Shown one piece after another: positions 1 through 10,664 of a stretch of DNA of 64,000 nucleotides. The translations under genes and the position numbers were made by a program. The notes beneath the pieces are model-generated. The model worked only from the letters and a program-made list of their open reading frames with translations, was not told where the DNA came from and ran no database searches. Position 1 is the first letter of the stretch; each line of letters starts with the position of its first letter. This DNA comes from Temnopleurus reevesii (taxonomy: Eukaryota; Echinodermata; Echinoidea; Temnopleuroida; Temnopleuridae): the NCBI GenBank assembly GCA_036244855.1, contig BQKZ01001605.1, forward strand, positions 18,087 through 82,086. The letters are read 5' to 3'.

Positions 1-1800
1 TGTTAATGGCATCCCTCTCAATACTCAGATACAGCAACGCGGCTAATGTTTGTCGGATGTTATGGTAAAGACCCAATACAGACATCTTTGCCTTTTTATA
101 CTAAGGACCATCATTAAAGGGAGTCTATACAAGTGATCATTTTGTAGTGCTCAGTTACTACAAGCAACTATATTCTATTCTAAAATTTTAGATTATTTGG
201 TAGTTGCCAGATGGCATCCCACTTGACTTTTGAAAAAAAAATGTTTAATTCAATACAAATAATTCGCCCAAGAATATGACCGTAGCAGAAAGGGGGAAAT
301 TCCCAATGCAAAGCAGTCTTAGAGAAAGCATCAAGCCATCTCTCTAGAGCTTCGTCCAGCCTTGTGTTGAACATGCGGGAAGTACTTACTGTTTTGTATT
401 TGACGTAACAGACACACATCTTCCTTCTTGAAAACGAAGTGAGTAGTACTCTTGTTCTAAAAGTGATTTGGGTTGGGAACATCTTAGGATAGAAGTGTTC
501 ATGATATATTCATAGTAAGATACAGCAAAACTGTTTATGCTTAATACCGGATGTTATCATAATGGAACAATAGAAATAAGATTTTTGATCCTTTCACTTT
601 GGACATCAGCAGGGGACGACGTCTAACAAATTTGTTTTTAAAGTAGAACTACGGCAAAAAATGACTGGTATATGGTATTATATATTATACTCATAATATC
701 CTCAATAATTTTGCACAGGAACTGATACCAGTCATTCATTCTGAAGGTCGTTCTAAACGTAACGTTGTCAAGTGTAACGGAATGGTTCACCAATCTACAA
801 GGTCTATGCATTTGTGGCATCATAAAGGCATAAATTCTAGATTAGTTGGCCGCTGTTTGATTGGATTCATCTTAATTATGTAATTAGGAAAATGATGCAC
901 TTTTGAAAAAAAGCTTAACTCACTGTTAGGTAAAAAGGAAACATGTTGATTCTTTACGAATACTAGTAATTTGCTCGAGAACAAGCACGTAGGATAGGAC
1001 AGAACTTCGCATTACCATGCTGTTTGAGAGGACGCATCACTTCATCTTCCCAGAGTATTCTTCCAGCCTTGTGTTGATGTTGGAATCCCGCAACATCCCG
1101 ATCTTTAGTATTCCTCCTTGACAACAAAGTTAGTAGTACTCTCGTGATGCAATCGCTTTCGGTTGAAAACAACAAATGATTGTTAGCACCAAAAAGTATT
1201 CAAGATTATTTCTAGATTTTCTAGATTATTTGATCGGTGTTAATGGCATCCATCTCAATCAGTATGGTAATTGGAAGATACCGTTTTTACGGTACAGCAC
1301 ACGTTTAATGTTTAGAAGACGTTATGGTACGGACCCATTAGCGAGAAGTTTGCTTATTTATTCTTAGGACCGGTATTGAATGCAGTCTTCTACAAGTGGT
1401 CAATTGTTATAAGCAACCGAACAGCTAGCAAATTTTCAATGCCTATATGCCTGTGTGCCATCATAAATACAGAAGTTCTAGATTATTTGGTCGTTGTAAG
1501 ATGGCATTACTCTAATAATTGTATAGGAATTTGATGCACTTTAAAAAAAAATGCTTTGCTCAATGTTAGATAAAAAGGGAACATGTAGATTCATTATTCA
1601 ATCGAGAACAAGAACGTAGGAGAGAGCAAACGTTCGCCATGCTGGTTTAGAGGACGCATCCCACTATCTCCCCGGAGTCTTCTTCCAGCCTTGTGTTGAT
1701 GCGGGAAGCTCGTAACATCTTGATGTTTGGTATTGGATCAACCTCTTCCTCCTTGAAAACCAAGGTAGCAGTACTCTTGTGCTACAATCGACCCTTACGC
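1..1800. repeat. ~650-bp tandem repeat, three diverged copies
   Basis: The motif TTCTAGATTATTTGG or a close variant begins near 185, 832 and 1480, a spacing of about 648 bp. Each copy then carries a run ending in AAAAAAAA, a stretch reading CCAGCCTTGTGTTGA, and a conserved GTAGTACTC block (near 445, 1135 and 1770). The phrase TTAATGGCATCC at 2 and 1238 is a further shared landmark. Divergence is substantial, with indels. A small related piece occurs near 11810. No coding capacity is convincing, although the minus strand of all three copies can be read as TRVLL followed by SRR. Confidence 0.7.
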
Positions 1801-1908
1801 AAACCCAGGGGAGGAGGCGAACGAGTACGGACCGACGCGCCGACTTCCAAAATATCAATTCAAGGGAAGGACAGAGTGAATATAAAATGGGTTGAATCTT
1901 CCTCTAAA

Positions 1909-2154
1909 GGCCGACTCACACCTTTGTTCTTTTAGCCTGCATCGGTAGGGCGTTTTTTAATATTAAAACGCTTCCAGGGCACTCTGTATACGCTAAGCAG
2001 ACGATGGACGGACTTCGGCTTGCGCTCAAGGATCGTACGCCTAACGTCAGTCAACTGTTTGACATGACATGCGTCTTTGTGCGTCCGGTGAGCGATTTTA
2101 ATAATAAAAAACGCTAGGCCGACGCAGGCCAAAAACGCAAAGGTGTGAGTCGGC
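1909..2154. mobile_element. Family A palindromic MITE, copy 1
   Basis: This is a ~245-bp foldback. The ends are GGCCGACTCACACCTTTG and its inverted copy, ending GTGTGAGTCGGC. The inner parts of the two halves are also complementary (GACGGACTTCGGC against the matching CTAACGTCAGTC block), so the whole element can fold into one long hairpin. Each half also holds a small AGCGTTTTT/AAAACGCT sub-hairpin. There is no ORF. It reads as a non-autonomous DNA transposon; ten copies occur in this window. Confidence 0.8.
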
Positions 2155-2278
2155 ATTTAAGTGGACCCAAGAGTCTTGCGATGTTTCGTAAAACATGCGA
2201 TGGAAGAGGTATTCGACAGGTAAAAATAAAGAAGGAATTCTCCCCATCTAGTTTCTTGGGGATACTATCAAACACGCT

Positions 2279-2414
2279 TAATCCCCAGTCACATAGAACC
2301 CCTGAAGCAACACGATTCACCCCGACTCGTTGTTCTGAAGTAGTTACATGTGAATTAACAAAGAGTCGGGGTGAATCGTGTTGCTTCCGGGGTCCTAGGT
2401 GACCGGGGCTTTAG
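2279..2414. mobile_element. Family B palindromic MITE, copy 1
   Basis: A ~130-bp foldback with ends reading CCCCAGTCACATAGAACCCC and GGGGTCCTAGGTGACCGGGG. The arms continue through GAAGCAACACGATTCACCCC and its complement, and meet around a short AGTTACATGTGAATTAA centre. It is non-coding. The next copy, at 24274, is nearly the same sequence, which suggests fairly recent amplification. Confidence 0.75.
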
Positions 2415-2635
2415 CTTTGTTCTCGCGGGCAGTGTTCTTTTCGCTTCGCTGTACAGAGAACATGCTTTTTCAAAAGGGAAAGGTACAGACAACTTTTGTA
2501 ACAATTCACAAGTAGCTGACGTAAATGTAGAGTCGTTAAACCCAATTGCGTATGGACAGTTGAACTGATTCGCATCTTTGTATGAAATATGTATGGCAGT
2601 CGCCTACGCAACTATTACAAACATGATTCAGGTCG

Positions 2636-3200
2636 GTAAGGGGGGGGGGGGGCGAGAAAAGACCCATGGTTCCCTGAACCCTACATAAGTCGTAGAGAAA
2701 TTAAGGGCCTGTCGGTAAAAGAGTATGAAACTTTGTCGGCTGAAAGTGTTGTATACTATTTTATAATCACATAGGCTTATGTTCAATTTTCTTTTATTGT
2801 AACTGCTATTTATATTTGTATTATTTTTTCTCGTATAATTGACGTATAGTAGCCGATTATATTTGGAAAGTGGAGCTTTTCCTTGATCTTTTTTTTTCTG
2901 TATCAAAGATGTATAAAAGTCATTTACACAACTATAAGATACGTGGTTCGTGTTCATAGGGGCAAGGGAGGGGGGGGGGGAGTTCCATGGTTCCCCGATT
3001 TCTACAAGACATCAATTTTCACATAGGTTGGGAAATGTGAGAGACCGTCGCGACGCGTCGGTAAAAGAATACGAAAGTTTGGCCGAATGTGATGTACACA
3101 ATTTTGTATTCACATGAATTAATTCATTATTGGATTGTAACTGACATTCATTTTTTGCTCGTTAGCTTGTGTATGTTATATTTGAGGAAGATTTAGTCAT
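2636..3200. repeat. Two diverged ~325-bp units each led by a poly-G tract
   Basis: G13 at 2640-2652 and G11 at 2970-2980 are each followed by CCATGGTTCCC, then TCGGTAAAAGA(G/A)TA(T/C)GAAA, a GTGNTGTA segment and an AT-rich part containing GGATTGTAACTG or TTATTGTAACTG. The two units are in the same orientation and clearly related but differ by many indels. I see no coding potential. Origin unknown; possibly two insertions of one element. Confidence 0.6.
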
Positions 3201-3480
3201 CTAATAAAGGTCGAGTTTAGAAATCCTTCTTCAAATATATCTTATATTTCTTATTTTATTGTTAATAGACTGCTTAGTTATTACAAAACGGCAAATTCTC
3301 TGACTTAATTCTGTTTCCGATATTCTACAATACTTCAGGCCAACATAAGCTTTTTTCCTTCTCATTATGTTATCACATATTGTATTCTACATTACAGGGA
3401 TCGTTGAGATTCACTGACGTATAACAAAAAAATATGTACCTAAAAATAGCATGTAATGTAATTCCGTTACCGTCTCTTTC
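3200..3480. other. No gene seen; AT-rich sequence
   Basis: AT-rich single-copy-looking DNA with stop codons in every frame. No repeat or RNA signature was found. Confidence 0.5.
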
Positions 3481-3590
3481 GTACTTTTGTTATACAGAGT
3501 TTTATTCAACTTTTTTTTGTAAATGTTCATTATACACTGTATTATTTCTGATGAAGTGAAAATAAATAAATTGAATTGAATTGAATTTCG
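3480..3590 (+). mobile_element. Putative LINE 3' tail with (TTGAA)n
   Basis: The stretch TACACTGTATTATTTCTG is followed by an AAATAAA run and then (TTGAA)3 ending near 3588. The same arrangement (TACATTGTATTATTATG, A-rich, then TTGAA repeats) ends at 6730. Short tandem tails of this kind are typical of the 3' ends of CR1/L2-like non-LTR retrotransposons. The upstream body and any reverse-transcriptase domain are not recognisable, so this would be a heavily 5'-truncated copy. Confidence 0.4.
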
Positions 3591-4125
3591 TAATGCACCT
3601 ATGCATAGTGTTCTTTAGTATTTGATGCGTTCTTAATTAACATTATAATTAGTTTTCCATCTATTCTCTCCTTTGTAAGGAAAACAACAAATTTCCCCGA
3701 TCAAATCATCGTATATGCGTATGTCTTCTCTTTTTTGTTCCTGGGCATCAAAAGACAAAAAAAATGAGCTTATTTGCAGCCTTTTCAACATTGATTAATG
3801 CACACTGATGGGCAGACAGCGTTGTGATCAGTCATCTTCATAAATAATTACACGCAAGTGTTGGAAATTTTAATGAGTATCGCTCATGTCTGGAGCTCTT
3901 TATAGACATCCAAAGAAAAGCAGCAAAAAGTCGATAACAACCACAGACGTATATAGAACTTTCTCTTCTACACTACAAACAATATCGTTTAATGATTTAT
4001 CATCATCGGATAGGTTCACAGTTGTAAGCCATATGATTGGTCAACTGACGTGACTTGGTATTTGCATTAAATGTTGCAAGCGCCATGAGCGCCCATCTGA
4101 GGAAAATACCGGCGCATTACAGAGG
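3590..4125. other. No gene seen
   Basis: AT-rich sequence with no ORF of note, no terminal repeats and no RNA signature, ending at the ATC microsatellite. Confidence 0.5.
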
Positions 4126-4317
4126 CCACCATCCTCCTCCTTCTCCTCCTCATCATCATCTTCATCTTCATCATCATCATCATTATCGTCATCGTCATCA
4201 CCATAATAATCATCCTCCTCCTCCTCATCATCATCATCTTCATCATTATCATCATCATAATCATCATCCTCATCATCTTCATCATCCTCATCATCCTCAT
4301 CATCATCTTCATCATCG

Positions 4318-4371
<54 letters not shown>

Positions 4372-4434
4372 GTCTCCTCATCCTCATCTTCATCATCATG
4401 ATCATCACCATAATCCTCCTCCTCCTCCTCCTCC

Positions 4435-4527
<93 letters not shown>

Positions 4528-4528
4528 A
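4126..4528. repeat. (ATC)n/(TCC)n trinucleotide microsatellite, ~400 bp
   Basis: Interrupted runs of TCATCA with blocks of CTCCTC, about 400 bp. One minus-strand frame reads as acidic Asp/Glu runs and one plus-strand frame as His runs. These are frame-by-frame translations of the same triplet and not evidence of a gene. There is no flanking non-repetitive coding sequence. Confidence 0.95.
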
Positions 4529-5540
4529 CGTGCAAAGCAGGTACTGGTTAAAATATATTGTCACTTCCTCCAATAGTGGCCGATATCGACGAGCTACTAC
4601 ATCGTTTATAACGCAGACGCCTTGCGCGCAGCATGGTTGTCGCGAACTTATGGCAAAATTACGAGGAAATTGCATGAAAATGGCATAAATATGCTATGAA
4701 ATGTAGTACAACGCCCAATAAATGGTTCTTTGTAAAGCTATTCAAATCGGAACCGGGTTGTGATTGTTGTGTCCGCACAATTCAGTTCTCAACGCACTGG
4801 TACATTGTCCCATGACCCACTTTATTTTACGAAAATAATTTATATCGCAATACTATAATAGCACAAGTATGCTATGAAATGTAATTATGTTAACAGCAAG
4901 GAAATAATATAGAAGAAATATTGCTACGCCTGTCAACGATTCAATATTATTTTATGTTCTATATATCGGGAGCTAACTAATAGGGATATATAGCGAATCC
5001 AATCAGATCACCATAAATTTGCTACGTTTCCGTGAAGTTTGACAAGGTTGTAAATATTGTGTACATCAATAAAAGTAAAAATACACTTACTGGCGACATG
5101 GATATAAACTTGACACGAGGATCATTGTACGGGCACTTTGTGTCACTCAACATTAAATCAAAATGAAGTTCATCTATTAAAAAATTGGCTTCCAAACTCT
5201 AAAACAGGACAAAAACACGAACATCAAATATTTGCACCTCTTGATATACAATAGAATCCCACTCTTATGAATCACTCTATTTAATTCAGGACATGAATGA
5301 CAATATAGATTGTGACATCCAATATTTTGTGTGTGGATATCACTTTTCATAGCTACAGGCCTTTCAGAGCTATAGGATTTCACCTTTTTATACAACAATT
5401 AGCATTAGTACTACTATACAGCATTATGCTTCTAAATATGTTTCAAAATCTAAATATTAGAATCCCACCTAAAGTTATAATATTAGAGACTAATGCCAGG
5501 ATACTTCAAGCACAAATTAGAAGATATATATTGAACACCT
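4529..5540. other. No gene seen; family D remnant inside
   Basis: Mostly AT-rich sequence. At about 4721-4790 it carries a partial family D arm (TTTGTAAAGCTATTCAAATC, then GGAACCGGGTTGTGATTGTTGTGTCC), without the matching opposite arm. Confidence 0.5.
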
Positions 5541-5546
5541 AAACAC

Positions 5547-5585
5547 AGAGAGAGGGAGAGAGGGAGAGAGAGAGAGAGAGAGAGA
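5547..5585. repeat. (GA)n tract running into assembly gap 1
   Basis: GAGAGAGGGAGAGAGGG changes into pure GA and then stops at the N run, so the gap very likely continues a GA microsatellite. Confidence 0.85.
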
Positions 5586-5738
5586 NNNNNNNNNNNNNNN
5601 NNNNNNNNNNNNNNNNNNNNNNNNNNNNNNNNNNNNNNNNNNNNNNNNNNNNNNNNNNNNNNNNNNNNNNNNNNNNNNNNNNNNNNNNNNNNNNNNNNNN
5701 NNNNNNNNNNNNNNNNNNNNNNNNNNNNNNNNNNNNNN
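5586..5738. other. Assembly gap 1 (153 N)
   Basis: Run of N. No content can be inferred beyond the GA tract on its left. Confidence 1.
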
Positions 5739-5769
5739 ATAAAATGGAATTAACTTACTTGGGGAATAA

Positions 5770-5964
5770 ATTGAAAATAAATTTGGTACCCTATCCCACC
5801 CAAAGCACATGGATTCGTCAGGGGCTGAATGCAAAAATGGAACAAAAAAGAGATGGATAGAAGGAAAGATTGATTGATATATGGATATGGAGTGGGAAGG
5901 GGGAGAAGAGGGGAAGGTGAGAACGAGAAAGAGAGATAGAGAGAGATAGAGATAGAGAGAGAAA

Positions 5965-6000
<36 letters not shown>

Positions 6001-6235
6001 CAAAGGGCAGAGAGAGAGGGAGAGAGAAGAATCCCCGAATATCACTTTATGGTGAGAAGGGAGAGAAGGGGGATAAGAGGGGCAAGAGAGAGAGAGAGAG
6101 GGGGAGAGAGAGAGAGAGAGGGGGAAAGAGAGTCAGAAGAATCCCCGAATATCACTTCATCGAATTTGGTAAAAAAAACGACACGGATTTGTCAGCGGGC
6201 CGAATGCCAAAACAGAACACAAAGTGAAGAAAAAG
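5770..6235. repeat. GA-rich DNA with duplicated unique segments
   Basis: GA/GGGA-rich sequence contains two copies of AGAATCCCCGAATATCACTT (near 6028 and 6137), and a pair of related pieces, ATGGATTCGTCAGGGGCTGAA (5811) and ACGGATTTGTCAGCGGGCCG (6182). The segment is a local duplication broken up by expanding GA repeats. The Ser/Leu-rich and Arg/Glu-rich frames here are microsatellite translations. Confidence 0.65.
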
Positions 6236-6619
6236 AAAAAAAAAAAACGACATCAACAAACCTCAGCACACACAGCATACATCACCCTCCTTGCTATGGA
6301 TTTTGGTCAAATCAATTCTACAATTTCTGCGGCATTGATTTTAACCCGTGGCTTGCCAGGTGATCGCCTTGTGTTCAATATTCGGTAAGGGGCAGAGAAG
6401 TGGGTTAAAACACACCCCTTGTGTTTTTTCGGCCCATATAACTCGACCATGGTACATGCAGGGGTCGATCTGCGCCCCAGATGCAGTTGATTTTGTGGGT
6501 TTGGAAAGGGAGGATTGCATCTTACACATCATCTAAATCACTACCCATGGTCTATAAATGCTTTTGGTCCATATTTAAGATGGCATCAATCATTTCTTTC
6601 ATGTTGGTTTCAATAAGTA

Positions 6620-6730
6620 ATATAGTATGTTTGTATCTTGTATTGTATTATACAAAGTTTTGCTTTATACATTGTATTATTATGTTGGAAATGAAAATTG
6701 AAAATTGAATTGAATTGAATTGAATTGAAT
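6620..6730 (+). mobile_element. Putative LINE 3' tail with (TTGAA)n, second copy
   Basis: Ends in (TTGAA)5-6 at 6696-6730 after TACATTGTATTATTATG and an A-rich spacer, matching the tail that ends at 3588. The preceding 300 bp (from about 6340) may be its 3' UTR, but no protein motif is visible. Confidence 0.4.
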
Positions 6731-7365
6731 AGCATTCATAAATCAATAAAATAATATAAAAATGCCTTTCGCTATAATGCACTTAAAAACCTCCGATGCG
6801 CTCAATAATAACACGACATTTGCTTTGAAAAGGGTTACAAATCCTATTGGGTGTTTATATAAATGAGGGGGGGATCAGTTTCTGACATTTTGATGTCCAT
6901 GCTATGCATGTGAAACCACATCATTTTCACGACCCTGCGGACTTGGTTAAGATTTGAATAATCAAGAATGCAAAACCTAATTTAGAATCAGCTTATAATC
7001 TCATTCCATTATTTGTTTCCTTCCTAAATCCACTGGGCCATGGAAAGGGTGTGATTACACAGTATAGTGTAATAAGAATATCAAAACGGTCCCTCATCAA
7101 TAGAAACACTGCATTGCAAAACAGACTTTTCTATCCTCCTAGGAAAATGTCTTTGCAACTTTGTTGTATAATTCAATCTGAAACAGATGGCTAGATGTCT
7201 TAAGAAAAAGCCCGCGTAAAATATCCTTTCGATACCATCAGAAAGGCTAAAAATCAATATTCCTTTATGGTGGAATTCGTTAAGATAATCGCAATCTGTG
7301 TACTCCTCGTCGATCTATTTAACATACAGACCCGCACCCGTGACACAGATTGACATGTACTGGCT
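6731..7365. other. No gene seen
   Basis: AT-rich sequence with no ORF over 60 codons and no repeat structure that I could see. Confidence 0.5.
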
Positions 7366-7930
7366 AACATTTGATTTATAGATATATTATACATTGTAAT
7401 TTACATACTAGGATCGTCCTGTATTATTTTGGTATAAATACTTTTAGTTCAATTGTACGACAAATATCTTGGTTTTTATCGAATTCATACCAGCATTTCT
7501 GAAAAAAGCATCATATACGACGCCATTTAAAATAAATAAATAAATCAAATCACAATGCTTACTACGTTTTTATGATCATTTAATATGTAATGCCTTGTAA
7601 CAAATAAAGAAATATACCTGGAAAAGGAATCGTTAGATATACACAAGTAATGTTTATCAATTCAGACATCCAATTACCTTGGCATGAATTTATAGTTTTA
7701 GTCACAATTGCACTTTAGGTAACTTGTGCGTCAAAAAAGGTTTATGTTCATGCATTGTCAAATTCATACCAGCATTTCCAGAACAGTACCATATTCAACG
7801 CCATTATTAAGATGAATAAATAAATGAAATCACAATGCTAAAACATTTTCATTATTAATAAACATGTAATGCGTTGTAAAAGAAATAAATATCCGGAAAA
7901 TGGATCATACGATATACATAATTATTATCA
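7366..7930. repeat. ~280-bp satellite, copies 1-2
   Basis: Two head-to-tail units. Landmarks are GTAATGTTTATCAATTCAGA (7647), CTTGGCATGAATTTATAG, TCATACCAGCATTTC and CGCCATT followed by AATAAATAAAT. Unit 1 is more diverged in its first 60 bp. The array resumes at 8687 after a ~750-bp interruption. Confidence 0.75.
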
Positions 7931-8205
7931 ATATGAGCGTTTTAAGCGGTGCATTTAATTCGCGTATTGTATCCCTTCATTTCCCGTCATCCAAATTTTT
8001 ACCATAATACAAGACAGAACAAATTCCCCATAGGCTCCCGTGTTTTATTTGCCTCCAATATGAGGCCATATTGGACATTTCACGGCTTCAATTTCACGCA
8101 TGCGCAAATCAGTGATCAGCTGCGCGAAGAACTCTCACGAAATCCCATAGGCTTTATACGTGTATCGATCGCGCGAAATTTGTTTTGATTTTGTTCGTGA
8201 TCAAA

Positions 8206-8352
8206 ATGGCAGCGAATAGGTCTCGATTCGCTTCGTTAACCGAGGACGATTTTGAGGAGATTATAAGATTAAAAGACGCGGAAAATTATTGTTATTTACA
8301 TTTACAAGACAGTGTGTCATGGGAGATCAGCCTTCTGGTACTTCTACAATAA
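8206..8352 (+). pseudogene. Short ORF resembling Crypton-derived/QRICH1-ZMYM-like N-terminus
   Basis: An ATG at 8206 opens a 48-residue frame starting MAANRSRFASLTEDDFEEII and continuing RLKDAEN before sequence that no longer looks related; it stops at 8350. In my recollection RFASLTEDD followed by II..KDAEN is the typical opening of Crypton-derived, DUF3504-type proteins (QRICH1/ZMYM/KCTD1-like), which are numerous in echinoderms and cnidarians. Usually KDA.NT is followed by a Lys-rich helix, which is missing here. A perfect GTAAGT donor lies at 8358, in frame with a second reading frame (MGDQPSGTSTIIP from 8319). This is compatible either with a frameshifted first exon or with an exon of a real gene whose remainder is lost. 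No catalytic tyrosine recombinase residues are present. The block sits inside an interrupted satellite, which favours a mobile-element relic. Confidence 0.35.
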
Positions 8353-8537
8353 TACCGGTAAGTCAAAAGCTAGGCTTAATCATAGTTTAGCAGGTCCCCA
8401 GCATTCACTTTCCACAGTATAGCTTTATTCAGTGTACGCAGTGGGGACCTCAATCCACCGCCATAGACTTGCGTGTAAAGAAATGCGTGCAACCTCTGCG
8501 AGGGGGGACCTAAAGTACGATATCGCCAGATAATAAT

Positions 8538-8683
8538 AATTATATTGGATGGCTTTATTTCATGAAATACCGGGAATATTGCACTCGTTAGGGCCAATAT
8601 TGCACTCATCTTCGATTCGTGCAATATTGCCCTAACTCGTGCAATATTCCCTTGTATTCCATTCATTGCCATCCAATATAATA
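8538..8683. mobile_element. 146-bp foldback with repeated GCAATATTGC motifs
   Basis: The ends are ATTATATTGGATGGC and GCCATCCAATATAAT. The arms contain GAATATTGCACTCGTTAGGG and its complement CCCTAACTCGTGCAATATTC, meeting at a ~10-bp centre. There are four copies of the GCAATATT core. It lies directly against satellite copy 3, so it is the right-hand end of the interrupting block. Confidence 0.7.
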
Positions 8684-8686
8684 TAA

Positions 8687-9260
8687 GTAATGTTTATCAA
8701 TTTGGACATCCGATTATCTTGGCATGAATTTATAGTTTTAGTCACAATTGCACTTTAGGTAACTTGTGCATCAAAAAAGGTTTATTTTTATGCAATGTCA
8801 AACTTATATTAGCATTTCATGAACAGTATCATATACAATGCCATTTTAGGAGAAATACGTAAATCAAATCACACTGCTTAAAACATCTTCAATATTAATG
8901 AATATGAAATGTATTATAACAGAATAAAATAAACAGATATCTGGACAAATTAATCGTTCAAAAATAAACAAGTAATGTTTATCAATCCAGACATCCGATT
9001 ACCTTGGCATGAATTTATAGTTTTAGTCATAATTGCATTTTAGTTAACTTGCGACAAAAATGTTCATTTGTATGCATTGTTAAATTTATACCAGCATTTC
9101 CTGAACAGTATCATATACAACGCCATTTAAAGAGAAATCAATAAATCAAATCACAGTTTTTATACTATTTATGAATATAGAACAGAAAACAAAAGAAATC
9201 AGGACAAATGGATCGTTAAAAAAGCATGAGTTATGTTTATCAGTTTAGATATCCGATGAC
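8687..9260. repeat. ~280-bp satellite, copies 3-4 plus a partial fifth
   Basis: GTAATGTTTATCAAT recurs at 8687 and 8972, and as GTTATGTTTATCAG at 9230. Unit lengths are about 285 and 258 bp, with the same internal landmarks as copies 1-2. It resumes at the point in the repeat where copy 2 was broken. Confidence 0.75.
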
Positions 9261-9581
9261 ATTGGAAACTGTTCCTTAAGGTTTAACTTTGGGTATGGGT
9301 TTCTAAAGTTTCTAAATTCTTTGAACGCCCTTTCTTAGAAACCTTTTATCATACAGTAGTTTGAGCATAAAATAAAATTTTAGGTAGGTTTCAATAAGGA
9401 GCAAAAAGTTCTATTTTACACCCTTTCTTCTAAGAGTGAATGATCATTTTAACAACCCCTGTCCCGGTCAAAAGCCCTTGGTCATTTCTACGGTACCACA
9501 TTACCATTAAAATTGTTATTGAACTGTTGTAATTAGTTGGGATATTGAAGTGGATGCCATTATCGTTCCAATAATCATCTT

Positions 9582-10465
9582 GAGTGGATGTCACACTACG
9601 TTTTAGCCGACTCATGCCCGAGATACGAAATTTGGCCTAAAAGTCGTCATATGCTGACTATTTTTTAATTCCAGGGAAATCCAAAGCGTATTGCATCACG
9701 TATTCACAACAAATTGAACGTATGCAACGTATGCATAACGTATTGCTATAGTATCTAAAAAAATCATCAATGTATTTCAACGAATGCTTAGCGTATCTCT
9801 GGTGTTTTTAAAGCTTATTCTTGTTGCTTCATCTCGCTGTTTTAGACAGTGTATATGCGTAAGCGCGACTTATCTGACGAAAACGCCGGCATTATGCAAT
9901 CATCGACACACATTCACGAACCTTACTCAAACGTTACTCATAAATCGAGATACGTCGAGATAATGTTTTCCCAAAACGCATCCGTAACAATTGCATAACT
10001 TGCGTACATTATGAAATCGTTGCCCATAAGTTGTGAACGCAAAGGAAATACAACACATTCGTCGGGATACGTTACCCATAAGTTATAAAACCGTTCTAGA
10101 AAACGTTACGTGTACATTCAAATCGTTATGAATGCGACATGCATACGTCTATAGAGTTGACCGTATGCCGATGTTTTGAAGAAATACGTACGTTGGGAAT
10201 ACGCTGACTAACACGTCATGGTGTGACGTGTTTCGCCATGACCGTTTGTGAAAGTCTGCTGGCGATTGCCTAACGATGCTTATGAGCTGTAATCCGGCCA
10301 TACGTCGAAAGCTGTTCTTCTTGTATTTTTTTCCTCGAAACACTCGCCTCGCAACGTACATGTAAGTATGCAAAACGTACCCGTAACGTATTCAACGAAC
10401 GCCAGTGCATTTGCAAATTACGTCAGGCATGCGTCGGCTAAAATATTTTGGTGTGACACTCCCAT
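9582..10465. mobile_element. ~880-bp inverted-repeat element, ACGTA-rich
   Basis: The left end reads GTCACACTACGTTTTAGCCG then ACTCATGC. The right end reads GCATGCGTCGGCTAAAATAT then TTTGGTGTGACACT. These are imperfect inverted repeats of about 33 bp. Between them the sequence is strikingly rich in ACGTA, CGTATGC and CGTAAC words and more CpG-rich than its surroundings. There is no transposase ORF; the longest frames are 62-74 codons without recognisable motifs. Probably a non-autonomous DNA transposon. Confidence 0.5.
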
Positions 10466-10664
10466 ACTCAACACAAAGTTAAAGTATTTTATTACTACAA
10501 CTGTTTACGCAAACCACATCAAATGGTATAGACCTAGTCATTTCATTTATTTGTAGCTTGATAGCCTAATTATTCATGTAATAGGGCACGGGCGCGTCTT
10601 GTAATATGACTTGACATCCTCTAAAGCACCGACTGGTCATCGGCCTGCTTGAGAAATGTGTTTA

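Noticed and set aside
4041..4675. Long acidic (Asp/Glu), His-rich and Met-rich frames
   Set aside because: All are translations of the same (ATC)n/(TCC)n microsatellite in different frames; no unique coding sequence flanks them.
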